Assembly (NCBI GenBank): GCA_918797485.1
Contig: CAKKNE010000004.1
Span: 3,100,001-3,164,000 of the forward strand
From: Pelagomonas calceolata
Lineage: Eukaryota; Sar; Pelagophyceae; Pelagomonadales; Pelagomonadaceae
Direction of reading: 5' to 3'
Length of the DNA stretch: 64,000 nt
Positions within the stretch are counted from its first letter, which is position 1. Each line of letters begins with the position of its first letter. The notes below the pieces were generated by a model. The model made no database searches. It was given only the letters and a program-made list of their open reading frames with translations, and had not been told where the DNA came from. Positions 19,418-28,280 of the stretch are shown here, piece by piece. The position numbers were made by a program, and so were the translations under genes.

Positions 19418-22210
19418 ATGGCCGACGACGCCGGCGACACGCCCGGCGCGGACCCCGCCGTGACGTCCGTGCCGCCGGCGCAGACCATGGCCGCGGCGCC
19501 GGCGCCCGCCGGCTTCGGGGAGCGGCCCGCGACGCGCGGCGACACCCCGGCAGCCAATTCCGACGCCGCCGATATACCGGATGAGGCCGAACAGCAGCTC
19601 GTCGCGGACATGGTGAACAACCCCATGCTCGACAAGGTCCAGAAGATCTTGGTGGAGACTCTGTTACGAGAGCAGCAACGCACGGCCAACGAAGCTAGGG
19701 AGCTCGCGGAGATGGCCCAGCGAGCATCGAGGAAGCGCGAAGATACGGGTGTGGAGTTGTATGGTGCTCAACAACAGTTAGCAAGACTCCAACTCTCGCT
19801 GGAGCAGATCCACGCCAATGCCGCCGAACTCGCGGAACAGCGCGCGCACGAGGAGACGGCCGCGCAGGAGGCTAGAGCTAGACACGGCTCCCTCAACAAA
19901 GCTTTGAGTGATAGAAGGAAGCACGTCGCCAAGAACCAGGCGGAGTTAGACGCGATCAACGACACGCTCAGACAGGTCGAAACTTATAATGAGGAGATGC
20001 AAAAAGAGATCGCCGTCACTAAAAGAGCTACTTATAAGGCCGAGGAGCAGGTCCAGTCCCTCGAGAAAGCTAAAGAAGGCCAGGACCTCTATGTGAACAA
20101 GCTTGATGAGAGGGCTCGCGTGCTCGGTGAGCGCATCGCGGTCACGGAAGCTCGCTTAGCGAAGCAGCAGGATGAATCCGCCGAGGCTCGCAAACTCCTA
20201 GCGGAAACGGGCCAGGAGATGGACTTGGTGGCCTTTGAAAAAAAACAGTTGCTGCAGCAGTGGAAAAGCTCTCTGGTGCAGCTAGCGAGACGAGATGAGG
20301 CCTTAGCGGCGGCCCAGACACAACTAGAGGCCGCGAGAGAAGTCATCCGAGATGTGGAGAACGAGATAATAGGCACGAGGCGAGAGGAAAACAAACAAAT
20401 CACAGCCAATCGATCCTTGGAAGAACTCAGTGGAAAAATAGGCTTGCAAGAGGCCCAGTGCGTCGAGGAGACCCAGAAATACACGGCGGAAGCCGACGCC
20501 GTCGCGGCGCAGTTCGACCTGCTCCACGCGGCCATGACCCAGGTCGACGAGGAGGAGAAGAAGATCGCGGAGGAAGGCAAGCACACGAAGGACGGCCTCG
20601 GGCAACTCTCGGCGAACATCCAGATCGTGACCGTCGAGCGCCAGAAGATCGAGCAGAAGGTGTTATCAGCTGCGTCTGATAGGGCAACCATAAACAACGC
20701 GATCGAGGCCCTCAAGAAGCCTCTGAAGGCCGTGAAGCAACGGACGCAAGACCTCGAGATGCAGCAGGTCATGGTCGACAACGAGCTCGCTCGAGTGAAG
20801 ATCGACGCGCTGAACACGAAGGCGCACAACGACCAACTCAAGGAAACTTTGGCAAGCTTCGACGTCAAGCTCAAGGAGCAGGAGGACCTCATCGGCAAGT
20901 ACCAGCGGGAGATCCGGCAGAGACATGATGATGTCGAGAAGAAGACGTTGCGGGTCGCGTTTCTGAACCGAAAGTTGCAGTTGCACTTGAAGGATATTGA
21001 TCTCGGGCCGGAGGAGGCCATGGGTCCGCTCGAGAATGAAATACGGATGCTGCGCAAGGAGACCTCAAAGATCAAAGAAGAATGTAGTAGATTGCAGGGG
21101 GTCTGGCTGGCCGATCAAACAAGATTGGTAGAAGTTGCTCAGAGGACCGAGGCTATCCTCGAGGAGACGGCTGAACTCAGAGCTCGCAATCGCATCTTGG
21201 ATGAACGGCGCATTCGCATCACGAAGGAAGGCACGGAGAAACGAGCGGCCGTCGCGGCTTTGCATAAAGCTACCGCGGGCATGCGCGCCGACACGGCTCG
21301 GTTGAATGAGCTCATCGGGAAGCACACGAAGCAGCAGGAAGCCTTGTCCAATGAGACCGGGGTGTTGGAGTTATCATTTAGGGCGGAGTTGAAGGAGTTA
21401 GAAACAGAAAGCTTAGCCGCCGAGCAGAAGGTCCACGAGGCTCGTTCCCGGAAAAACGTCTTGCTGGAGGAGGTCATTGACGGGGAACGCCAAGTCCTGT
21501 TGTGGGAGAAGAAGATCGAGCTTGAGCGGGAGACGCAGGCGGCGTTGGACCCGTCCGTGGGCACCGGTGAAATCAAGGCCATGGAGATCGAGATCCACCG
21601 GATGAAGATGCGCCTCGAGGGTCTACAGCGCGAACAGGAGGCCATGATCAAGGAGATGGAGCGGGGTATCGCGAAAAGAGAAGCTATCACGCTGCGATAT
21701 AAGGGGAAAGCGCGGCCGACGGCCCTGGAACATACGAAGCAGTCGCTCAGGGAGCACGTCAAGAAGTTGCGCGGTAAAATTCAAGCTACAGCTAGGGAAG
21801 CCTCGCAGCTCTCAAATGCTATCACTAATAAGAAACAGGAGCTGGATACGTCTACTTCGGAGTTAGCTGATGCTACTGCGAGATACGGTTCGCTCGAGAC
21901 GGACGCCAACGACCTCCAGCAGGCCATCAATCGCTTGTTGTACGAGAAGCAGCGGCGGGCCGAGTTGCAAGCGGCGAAGGAGGCGACTGTTGGAAGGTAC
22001 TTGGATCTAGAAAGAGGTACGGCCGAACTCAGAGGCCCGGAGCACGCGTCCGAGGTGGACGCGGCTCTATCTCGGGGCGCCGAGAATTTGGGCCGGTGCC
22101 GCGACGTCATCGCCGCGTTAGGAAAGCGCTTCGACTACCTCGCGGAGCCGCTCGGGCGCATCAAGCACCTGGCTGATGATGCCGAAGCTGGTCAGTTGGT
22201 GGCCACCTAA
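19418..22210 (+). CDS. CCDC40: CCDC40 / FAP172 axonemal ruler protein
   Basis: 930 residues, almost entirely coiled coil after a 45-residue disordered head. Family hallmarks include NNPMLDKVQKILVETLLREQ near the start, VAFEKKQLLQQWKSSLVQL.RRDEAL at about residues 270-295, and DLIGKYQREIRQRHDDVEKK followed by FLNRKLQ near residue 495. CCDC40 pairs with CCDC39 to form the 96-nm ruler on axonemal doublets that places inner dynein arms and the nexin-dynein regulatory complex. The length agrees with the family. One uninterrupted exon. Start chosen as the first ATG, just after a GGGGCAGCC motif. With DNAAF1 and SF-assemblin nearby, this indicates a full motile axoneme programme. Confidence 0.88.
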   Translation: MADDAGDTPGADPAVTSVPPAQTMAAAPAPAGFGERPATRGDTPAANSDAADIPDEAEQQLVADMVNNPMLDKVQKILVETLLREQQRTANEARELAEMAQRASRKREDTGVELYGAQQQLARLQLSLEQIHANAAELAEQRAHEETAAQEARARHGSLNKALSDRRKHVAKNQAELDAINDTLRQVETYNEEMQKEIAVTKRATYKAEEQVQSLEKAKEGQDLYVNKLDERARVLGERIAVTEARLAKQQDESAEARKLLAETGQEMDLVAFEKKQLLQQWKSSLVQLARRDEALAAAQTQLEAAREVIRDVENEIIGTRREENKQITANRSLEELSGKIGLQEAQCVEETQKYTAEADAVAAQFDLLHAAMTQVDEEEKKIAEEGKHTKDGLGQLSANIQIVTVERQKIEQKVLSAASDRATINNAIEALKKPLKAVKQRTQDLEMQQVMVDNELARVKIDALNTKAHNDQLKETLASFDVKLKEQEDLIGKYQREIRQRHDDVEKKTLRVAFLNRKLQLHLKDIDLGPEEAMGPLENEIRMLRKETSKIKEECSRLQGVWLADQTRLVEVAQRTEAILEETAELRARNRILDERRIRITKEGTEKRAAVAALHKATAGMRADTARLNELIGKHTKQQEALSNETGVLELSFRAELKELETESLAAEQKVHEARSRKNVLLEEVIDGERQVLLWEKKIELERETQAALDPSVGTGEIKAMEIEIHRMKMRLEGLQREQEAMIKEMERGIAKREAITLRYKGKARPTALEHTKQSLREHVKKLRGKIQATAREASQLSNAITNKKQELDTSTSELADATARYGSLETDANDLQQAINRLLYEKQRRAELQAAKEATVGRYLDLERGTAELRGPEHASEVDAALSRGAENLGRCRDVIAALGKRFDYLAEPLGRIKHLADDAEAGQLVAT

Positions 22211-22462
22211 GTTGTTCCAATCTAGCTTTTTTTCTTTTGTGTGTGCCTTGTCTTTTGTCTCTCTCCACGTCCTCGTCCACTTTTTACGCCATCGACGCGC
22301 AGCTCCTATCTGGACGCCATCGACGCTACGGAGGACTTTATACGTCCTCCACGCCATCATACGCTTGGACAGAAGATCTCGGCTTCGCGACCTGATATTC
22401 GGGCGTCCGGCTGGAGAACCGCTACCGCCCGCGCCGTCGACGAGAAACTAGACATAAGTATT

Positions 22463-23402
22463 TTACTCCGGCACGCCAATATCCGAGTTGACGATGTAGA
22501 GCGACTGCTGGATCTTCTCGATGTACCCGTTCATGGCCGCCGCTAATTCGGCATCTTCCCGCCATCGTATCTTTTGTTCGACTGATACTTGATTCCGCAG
22601 TCGCGCCAGGTCCTGAGATAATCTGTCTTTGAGGGCCTGGTCCCGCTTGTTTCTAGCTTTCGCATGATCATCCAACGCCTTTCTGAGCCGTACATAATCA
22701 TTTTCGCGTTCCGTGCGCGCCGTGTCGAACGACGACGCCGTCCGCGATTCATCATGAGCGAGGCGTCGCAACATCGAGGCTTCGCGCTCCTTCCTCGACT
22801 TGGACTCAGCATCGAATTGTTCCATCGTGTGGTGCAGCCGCTCGGCCAGAGCCTTACCGCGAGCCTCGATGTCGAGCGGAATCGCGTGCATGTCGACCGT
22901 GAAGCGCCGCCGCATGTCATTGGTCCGTTCTCGTAGGCCATCGACGCGCTCCTGGAGCTTGATTCGCCTCTCGTTAACGTCGTGCTGGAATTTCGCACGC
23001 ATCTCCGCCACTTGAGTATCGCACCACGTCTTGATGCTTTTCGTCATCTCCGTGCGCTTCTTGACCTCGTTGTGCAAGGACCGTTCGAGGACGGCCATCT
23101 GCTGCTGCATCGTGAAGACCTGTGCGGAAATCAACCAAACTCGGACACGATCATCGGAAGATCCACTCGAACGTATCCAGAGAGCAGCACCTCACGCCGA
23201 CCGCGACACACCCCAAATTGAAGGGCGCTTGAAGTTTGTCACACTGGTGAAAGACCTTGAATTCGTCCTTCTCGCGTCGTTGCCGCGTGCCGATGCGCAT
23301 GTCGGCGTCGAAGGCGTCGAAGGAGGCCATGATGGACTCGAGGCGCTTCGTGGTCTCTTCTGCCGCGTCATGTTTATTCAGTTGGCGCTTGGCGGTCTTC
23401 AT
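22463..23402 (-). CDS. SF-assemblin / beta-giardin family root-fibre protein
   Basis: Exons 23402-23256 and 23119-22463 join in phase 0 (DEFK|VFTMQQQ) to 267 residues once an introner is removed. The protein is a continuous helical rod: RRFTVDMHAIPLDIEARGKA, then a Ser/Arg-rich coil with regular breaks, ending ELAAAMNGYIEKIQQSLYIV before NSD. These features match SF-assemblin, the filament protein of striated microtubule-associated fibres of the flagellar root, also used in apicomplexan daughter-cell formation. Length is normal for the family. The ATG lies 10 bases from a G-rich hairpin (23413-23441). The gene converges with CCDC40. Confidence 0.82.
23120..23255 (-). mobile_element. Introner 5 (reverse strand)
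   Basis: On the gene strand it starts GTCTTTCACCAGTGTG and ends GATTTCCGCACAG before GTCTTCAC. The first five target bases match. It carries the right-end terminal repeat, but the left end is decayed. It interrupts the SF-assemblin gene near its start. Confidence 0.82.
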
Positions 23403-23412
23403 CTTTGTGTCT

Positions 23413-23441
23413 CCAGGGGGGTGCTGGTGCTGCCCCCCTGG
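23413..23441. repeat. G-rich hairpin at the SF-assemblin start
   Basis: CCAGGGGGG (23413-23421) and CCCCCCTGG (23433-23441) are perfect 9-base arms around an 11-base loop. It sits 10 bases upstream of the reverse-strand ATG, so it may lie in the 5' leader. Confidence 0.7.
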
Positions 23442-23666
23442 CTTGCTCGCTGGTCGTGTGAGGGTGGCGCACGTTTTGGTGGGGGATCCGTGCGTCCCGT
23501 GCGCGTCACGTCGACCACAACGCGGGAGCGTTTGCAGGGCTGCCTGGCGTGAGCCGCGGGTGGCGCTACGGCCCGGGCAGCTGCAGGCCGGCGCTGGTCC
23601 AGAGCCGAAGCCTGCCGCGGGGAGCCGTGCCGGGGCGGCGGATGCGATGGCGCGGAATGATCAGGT

Positions 23667-23690
23667 GCTAGTGTCTTACAGCACGCTAGC
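23667..23690 (+). promoter_or_regulatory. CTAG palindrome element 4
   Basis: GCTAGTGTCTTAC-AGCA-CGCTAGC, 204 bases before the PAK1IP1 ATG and 265 bases from the divergent SF-assemblin ATG. The rest of 23403-23894 has no gene. Confidence 0.75.
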
Positions 23691-23894
23691 GTGCACTCTG
23701 TGCGCGACGCCATTTTCAGCCGCTCCGAGCGCATCACGACCAGAGAAGTGGCGCTGGTTGCTTCTGCGACCATTTGGACCGCTGCTGTTGTGGAGCTTGC
23801 ATCGCTGCGTGCAAATTAGCCTTGTGGAGCATCGCTGCCGAGTTGCACAGGCGCCGCCGGGGCGAAATCACACGAGACGCCATCGCTGCGAGCG

Positions 23895-24971
23895 ATGCCA
23901 GAAGCACTAGTGATAGCGGGCTCCTACGAGGGCGGCCTCCACGGCTGGACCTTTGACAATGATAATTACGAGCTCAAGTTCTCGTTCGCGGCGCACCAGG
24001 GCTGTATACGGTGCGTCGCGACGAATAGTCACGTCGAGGACGCCCAGCCGCTGTTGCTCACGGGCGGCGACGATGAGGTGATTCGGGCCTTTTCGTTGTC
24101 TACGTTCCGGCAGCTCGGGGAACTATCAAAACACGCGGGCACCGTGACGGACCTGTGCTTCTGCGGCAGCAAGCACTTCGCGTCTGCATCTGCCGATGGT
24201 ACCATACTACTGTGGCGATTAAAGGAGTGGACCTGCGTCCACGTCTTGGGCGGCCACGACAAGCCCGTGCATTCCGTGGATGCGCACCCTTCTGGAAGGA
24301 TGTTGCTTTCCACTGGAGCTGATAGAACATTAAGGTTGTGGGATTTGGTCGAAGGTCGAGGAGCACATATCACGCGGACGAAGGGTGAAGCGTCGAAGGT
24401 GTGCTGGAACGGTCCTGCGACGAGCTACCTGTTGATTCTAGGTGCGCGCGTCGAGGTCTTGGACGTGGAGACGTCGACGGCCGAATTTGACATTGATGTG
24501 GGCGCGCGCGTCCTCGACGCGTGTTTCCTCTCTGGTACGGATTTCGTGGCGACGGCGGACGGCGCGGGTTGTATTAGTGTGTGGAGTGCACAGGGCTGCG
24601 TCTGGCGACGGTCTCGGCGCGGCGGCGGCCGCGTCAAGGCGCTCGCGGGTTTGAGGGTTGGTCCGTGTGACAAATGCGCGTCGCTGGACGCCTGGGCGGC
24701 TTCTTTTAGACTCGTCGCCGCGGCGTCGTCTGGGGCTTGTGAAGCCTGGGCGCCGGCCGGGCCCGCCGACGATCTTGATGATGAGGACGCCGCCGCGCCG
24801 GCGGCCGTCGCCGCGGGCACGACGGCGCGCCTCACTTGTTTAGCAGTGCACGCCGTGAGTACAACGCGGCCGCGGAGCAACAGCAGCTTCTCCGGCGAGG
24901 CGTCGAAGCGCGGCCTCAAGGACAAGCTGAAGCGAAAACGGGCGCGGTCGCGGTCCGGGAGCGGCGTGTAA
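23895..24971 (+). CDS. PAK1IP1: PAK1IP1 / MAK11 WD40 ribosome-assembly factor
   Basis: 358 residues. The N-terminus VIAGSYEGGLHGWTF and the WD repeats (HQGCIRCVATNS, LLLTGGDDEVIRAFSL, HAGTVTDLCFCGSKHFASAS, DGTILLWRLKEWTCVHVLGG, TGADRTLRLWDLVEGRGAHI) match the MAK11/PAK1IP1 family, which binds pre-60S particles with RPF2/RRS1-type factors in the nucleolus. A basic Arg/Lys-rich tail (KLKRKRARSRSGSG) suits nucleolar targeting. An acidic Ala-rich insert lies near residues 295-312. Intronless, with a CTAG palindrome upstream. The stop is 79 bases from the convergent BASS gene. Confidence 0.88.
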   Translation: MPEALVIAGSYEGGLHGWTFDNDNYELKFSFAAHQGCIRCVATNSHVEDAQPLLLTGGDDEVIRAFSLSTFRQLGELSKHAGTVTDLCFCGSKHFASASADGTILLWRLKEWTCVHVLGGHDKPVHSVDAHPSGRMLLSTGADRTLRLWDLVEGRGAHITRTKGEASKVCWNGPATSYLLILGARVEVLDVETSTAEFDIDVGARVLDACFLSGTDFVATADGAGCISVWSAQGCVWRRSRRGGGRVKALAGLRVGPCDKCASLDAWAASFRLVAAASSGACEAWAPAGPADDLDDEDAAAPAAVAAGTTARLTCLAVHAVSTTRPRSNSSFSGEASKRGLKDKLKRKRARSRSGSGV

Positions 24972-25050
24972 CTTTATGGTAGTGTCTATTATGTGCACAC
25001 AGGCGACCTTTACGCAGATATAATGGGGTCGGGTTTGAGTCACGATGTGG

Positions 25051-25980
25051 CTATGCCGTGATAACCACCGGGCTCTGGTCGTCGAAGGGCGGCTTCTCCG
25101 GGGCTTTTTCGTCCTCGGGCGGCGCGGCGCACGCGAAGCGCAGAATACCGCTCCAGAGCAGGCCGAACGCGACCGTGAAAATCCCGAAGACTGCGATCGT
25201 GGCGATGGCCTTATCTAACGCTTGTCCTTTAAAAGTTTGAATTGCAATTGCACCAGCAATCCCAACCTGCTGGATCCCCGTCTCCATACTCACTGTGCGA
25301 GCAGTCTTCGCATCCGCCCCGATCACGACCTTGGCAAAGCCGTAGCCTAACAAGAAGCCCACGGGGCACATGAGTGCCATGACGGCGAACGCCGACGGCG
25401 TGATCGCCGAGGGCACGCCGAGAAGTGCCAGGACGCACGCGGCCACCAACAGGACGGCGCCGACGCGCGTCGCCCACGTCTCCGTCGCCTTGCCCGCGCC
25501 CTCCCGCGTCCGGCGCAGCCGCCAGCCTAGAACAGCCGGAGTCGTTGCCACGATCAGCGTGACGACGATCGCGAGGTAATTCATCTTCGGTGCGTTGTCA
25601 TCAACTAAAGGGGGCCGCACGTACACGAAGATGAGCAGCGGCATCATGCCCAGGGCCAGGAAGGTGCTGCACGTCGTCATCAGCAACGATAATGTCACGT
25701 TGGCGCGCGACACGTACGTGAAGAACGTGGACGTGACACCTCCCGGCGACATGCCGCACAGCATGAGACTCAGCGCCTCCGTGTCGCCCAGGTCGAAGGC
25801 GCAGATCAAGCCAAAAGTGATTAGTGGCATGAACAGGTACTGACTGGCCACACCGCACAGGATCGCCTTCGGAGACTTTTTGATCTCCGCTGGCACGTCG
25901 ATGTCTATCGACGCGCCCATGCCCAGCATGATGATGATGGTGTACCCGTACACGAGCGCTGTTAAAATTGCTTTGAACAT
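25051..25980 (-). CDS. BASS family sodium-dependent transporter (SLC10-like)
   Basis: 309 residues from the ATG at 25978-25980. About nine hydrophobic segments. Family motifs: LMLCGMSPGGVTSTFFTYVS (the GxxPGG(x)xS segment) followed by RANVTLSLLMTT, and SMETGIQQVGIAGAIAIQTF (the ExGxQN-type sodium site; the usual Asn is Gln here followed by V). This bile acid:sodium symporter superfamily includes plastid pyruvate and glucosinolate transporters. No clear targeting peptide is seen, so the membrane is unknown. The longer in-frame upstream extension is not protein-like. It converges with PAK1IP1 and diverges from the thioredoxin reductase. Confidence 0.88.
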   Translation of the reverse strand: MFKAILTALVYGYTIIIMLGMGASIDIDVPAEIKKSPKAILCGVASQYLFMPLITFGLICAFDLGDTEALSLMLCGMSPGGVTSTFFTYVSRANVTLSLLMTTCSTFLALGMMPLLIFVYVRPPLVDDNAPKMNYLAIVVTLIVATTPAVLGWRLRRTREGAGKATETWATRVGAVLLVAACVLALLGVPSAITPSAFAVMALMCPVGFLLGYGFAKVVIGADAKTARTVSMETGIQQVGIAGAIAIQTFKGQALDKAIATIAVFGIFTVAFGLLWSGILRFACAAPPEDEKAPEKPPFDDQSPVVITA

Positions 25981-26260
25981 GGTGGTTATTTGCCCTTGCA
26001 AGCGCTTGTGGCTGTGTTTGTAAATTAAACGCAGCGGTTGAACACGCCGGTTGCAGAGCGAAGAGCTTGGGTTACTGGTACTCGACCGAAACGCTGCCGA
26101 GCCTCGACTCGAGCCGTGTGCTGCGTCTAGGGAGCTGTCCCGGCTGCATGCGTGTGTGAAAATCTCGGCACACGGGTCGACTCGCGATTGATAGAAAGAA
26201 GGCTCGATTACAGGAACGTAGAGTTGCAAATGGGGCATTGAACGCGTCGGAAAACCGGGC

Positions 26261-26281
26261 GCTAGCGGCGTAAGACACTAG
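26261..26281 (-). promoter_or_regulatory. CTAG palindrome element 5
   Basis: GCTAGCG-GC-GTAAGACACTAG, 126 bases before the thioredoxin reductase ATG and 280 from the divergent BASS ATG. The 25981-26407 gap also holds a fragment (GAAATCAATCA near 26332, CACGCCATCGACGCG near 26384) that looks like a broken introner in the 5' leader. Confidence 0.7.
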
Positions 26282-26407
26282 AACAGCAGGCGCAGTCAGC
26301 TTTTACAGCCTTCAGTCTCAGCGTAGGGGCCGAAATCAATCATATTCGTGAAGACAAAAGGTTTTCGCAGTGATCTGAAACTTCACGCCATCGACGCGAG
26401 CGCCAAA

Positions 26408-27550
26408 ATGTGGCCCAAACACCTCCTGCTGCTTGCAGCCATCGGCAGCGCCTTCCTCCAAGACGCCGACATGGATTATAATGACGAAGACGTGACGAAT
26501 TTTTTTGATGAAGTCGTGGTCCCCATGCGCGAGGCGGCGAAGGAGGCGCTGCGGCCGCAGGCCGTTGTTGGTCCTACCAACGCTTCATCATTGCAATGCT
26601 CGGCGGACCAGCTCACAGTCCGCATCCTGGAGGCGGACCGCAAATTAGTGATAGTGGGCGGCGGCCCGGCCGGCTTCTCCGCGGCGACCTACGCCGCCCG
26701 AGCCGATCTCGAACCGCTGGTAGTAGCAAGGGACTTCGGCCAACTAGAGGGTACAAGTACCGTAGACAACTACCCGGGCTTCCCCGAGGGCATCGACGCG
26801 GTGGACATGGTGCAGAGGTTCGAGAAGCAGGCGACGCGCTTCGGCGCGCAGATCAAGTGGTGCGGAATAGAAAGAGTAGATTTAACCTGTCGACCCTTCA
26901 AGGTCTACTGCGAGGATGGGGAAGTCATGACGTCGTCGGCCATCATCATTGCGACGGGCGCGTCGCCTCGGTGGCTCGGAGCGCCGGGCGAAAAAGAACT
27001 GTTGAGCAAGGGCGTGCACACGTGCGCGACGTGCGACGGCTACCAGTACAAGGATAGACATACCTTGGTGGTGGGCGGCGGCGACACGGCGATGGAGCAA
27101 GCTTTATTCCTGGCTCGGGTATGCTCAAGAGTCACGATCGTCCATCGAGGGTCTTCTCTACGAGCGTCCAAGGCCATGGCTGCTCGAGTGATGCGGCACC
27201 CGAAGATACTCATGTTGTGGAACACGGTCGTCGAGGAGTTCATCAAAGGCGACGACGGGTTATTGAAGGAGGTGTCCGTATTGTCCATGGGCTCGACGAC
27301 GACGTTGCAAGTGGACGGCGCGTTCGTCGCGATTGGCCATACGCCGAACACGGAGCTCTTCAAGGACTTGAGGAGGGACGACCACGGCTACGTGTATACG
27401 CTGCCGGGGTCCACCGTCACGTCCATCGCCGGCGTCTACGCGGCGGGCGACGTCGCGGATCCCGTCTATAGGCAGGCGATCACGTCGGCGGGCACGGGCG
27501 CCATGGCGGCGATGGACGCGGAGCGGTGGCTCTGCGAGCACGGGTGCTAG
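26408..27550 (+). CDS. Secretory-pathway thioredoxin reductase (low-Mr NTR type)
   Basis: 380 residues starting with a signal peptide, MWPKHLLLLAAIGSAFLQ. The FAD site VIVGGGPAGFSAA (residues 81-93), the redox-active CATC (Cys206, Cys209) and the NADPH site VVGGGDTAMEQA (221-232) are intact, as is the second FAD motif GVYAAGDVAD. The fold is that of the bacterial/plant low-Mr flavoenzyme that reduces thioredoxin or a thioredoxin-like partner. The signal peptide followed by an acidic 50-residue spacer suggests ER lumen, secretion, or entry to a complex plastid (GSA|F resembles the stramenopile cleavage context). The spacer is not basic, so plastid targeting is uncertain. The next gene starts 70 bases downstream on the same strand. 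Confidence 0.9.
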   Translation: MWPKHLLLLAAIGSAFLQDADMDYNDEDVTNFFDEVVVPMREAAKEALRPQAVVGPTNASSLQCSADQLTVRILEADRKLVIVGGGPAGFSAATYAARADLEPLVVARDFGQLEGTSTVDNYPGFPEGIDAVDMVQRFEKQATRFGAQIKWCGIERVDLTCRPFKVYCEDGEVMTSSAIIIATGASPRWLGAPGEKELLSKGVHTCATCDGYQYKDRHTLVVGGGDTAMEQALFLARVCSRVTIVHRGSSLRASKAMAARVMRHPKILMLWNTVVEEFIKGDDGLLKEVSVLSMGSTTTLQVDGAFVAIGHTPNTELFKDLRRDDHGYVYTLPGSTVTSIAGVYAAGDVADPVYRQAITSAGTGAMAAMDAERWLCEHGC

Positions 27551-27619
27551 CTTCCGCTCCGTGCATGCACATATAAGTCTGTGAGTGTTGAGTTTCGGCC
27601 CGAAGCTAACTTACAATCA

Positions 27620-28231
27620 ATGAATCGCGTAAAACAAGCCAAAAAACAATCCTCGGGCCTGACGCGGCGCCGAAGCCAGCCGAAGTCCCAGGCCGGGACC
27701 ATCACTATCACAATTAATGTGCGGCGCCGCTGCCCGCACACGGGCCAGGAGTTGCCGACCGACGACGAGATACGCAACACAGACTGGGTTACGCAAAAGG
27801 CGAGCAGTCTAAAAGATCTGGTGCCCGAGCCCACACCGATCGACCGCGATCTGGTGCGGCAATACGTCTTTCGTAGGGCGAGGGGCTCGTGGGTAGACCT
27901 TGCCGACAACGGTTACAACAAGCCGCGGCATCTACCGAAGGACTCGCCCGTGGAGGGCGTCTTTCGCGCGCGGAAACAGGCGAGCCCGCGCGCATGGGGC
28001 GGCTACGACGAATTCGCGTTCACCCTCGAGCTCGCGATCTTGGTCTTTGCGAACGTCATTAGCGCCGCTTTCTTTGTTTTCTGCTTCTACGTGCTTGGCG
28101 TCGGCCACGTCCTCTTCAAGGCCCTCTTCGTCTTCCATTGCACCGTGTTGCCGCGCCGATTGCTCGCGGACGTCATCAATCGCTTCACCTCGACGAAGGA
28201 ACTGCGCAAATTCGGGCCCATAGATACTTAA
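27620..28231 (+). CDS. Unknown membrane protein, 203 residues
   Basis: A basic, Gln/Lys/Arg-rich head (VKQAKKQSSGLTRRRSQPKS) precedes a region with TITITINVRRRCPHTGQELP and short charged segments. Residues about 140-180 form one long or two short membrane spans (AFTLELAILVFANVISAAFF, VFCFYVLGVGHVLFKALFVF). The C-terminus is basic and polar. No family recognised. The ATG at 27620 is the first in frame; the frame before it has only a GTG. It follows the thioredoxin reductase and converges with the dehydrogenase, 49 bases from its stop. Confidence 0.65.
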   Translation: MNRVKQAKKQSSGLTRRRSQPKSQAGTITITINVRRRCPHTGQELPTDDEIRNTDWVTQKASSLKDLVPEPTPIDRDLVRQYVFRRARGSWVDLADNGYNKPRHLPKDSPVEGVFRARKQASPRAWGGYDEFAFTLELAILVFANVISAAFFVFCFYVLGVGHVLFKALFVFHCTVLPRRLLADVINRFTSTKELRKFGPIDT

Positions 28232-28280
28232 GTATAGACATAAGACGTGGTTAGGGGGCGCGGTTTCTTAAGACTTGGGG

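Noticed and set aside
20089-21075. Ser/Phe-rich reverse open frame inside CCDC40
   Set aside because: It is a shadow of coiled-coil codons, without protein-like features of its own.
23900-23915. CACTAGTGATAGC resembling the CTAG element
   Set aside because: It lacks the GTCTTAC core and second arm, and lies inside the PAK1IP1 coding start.
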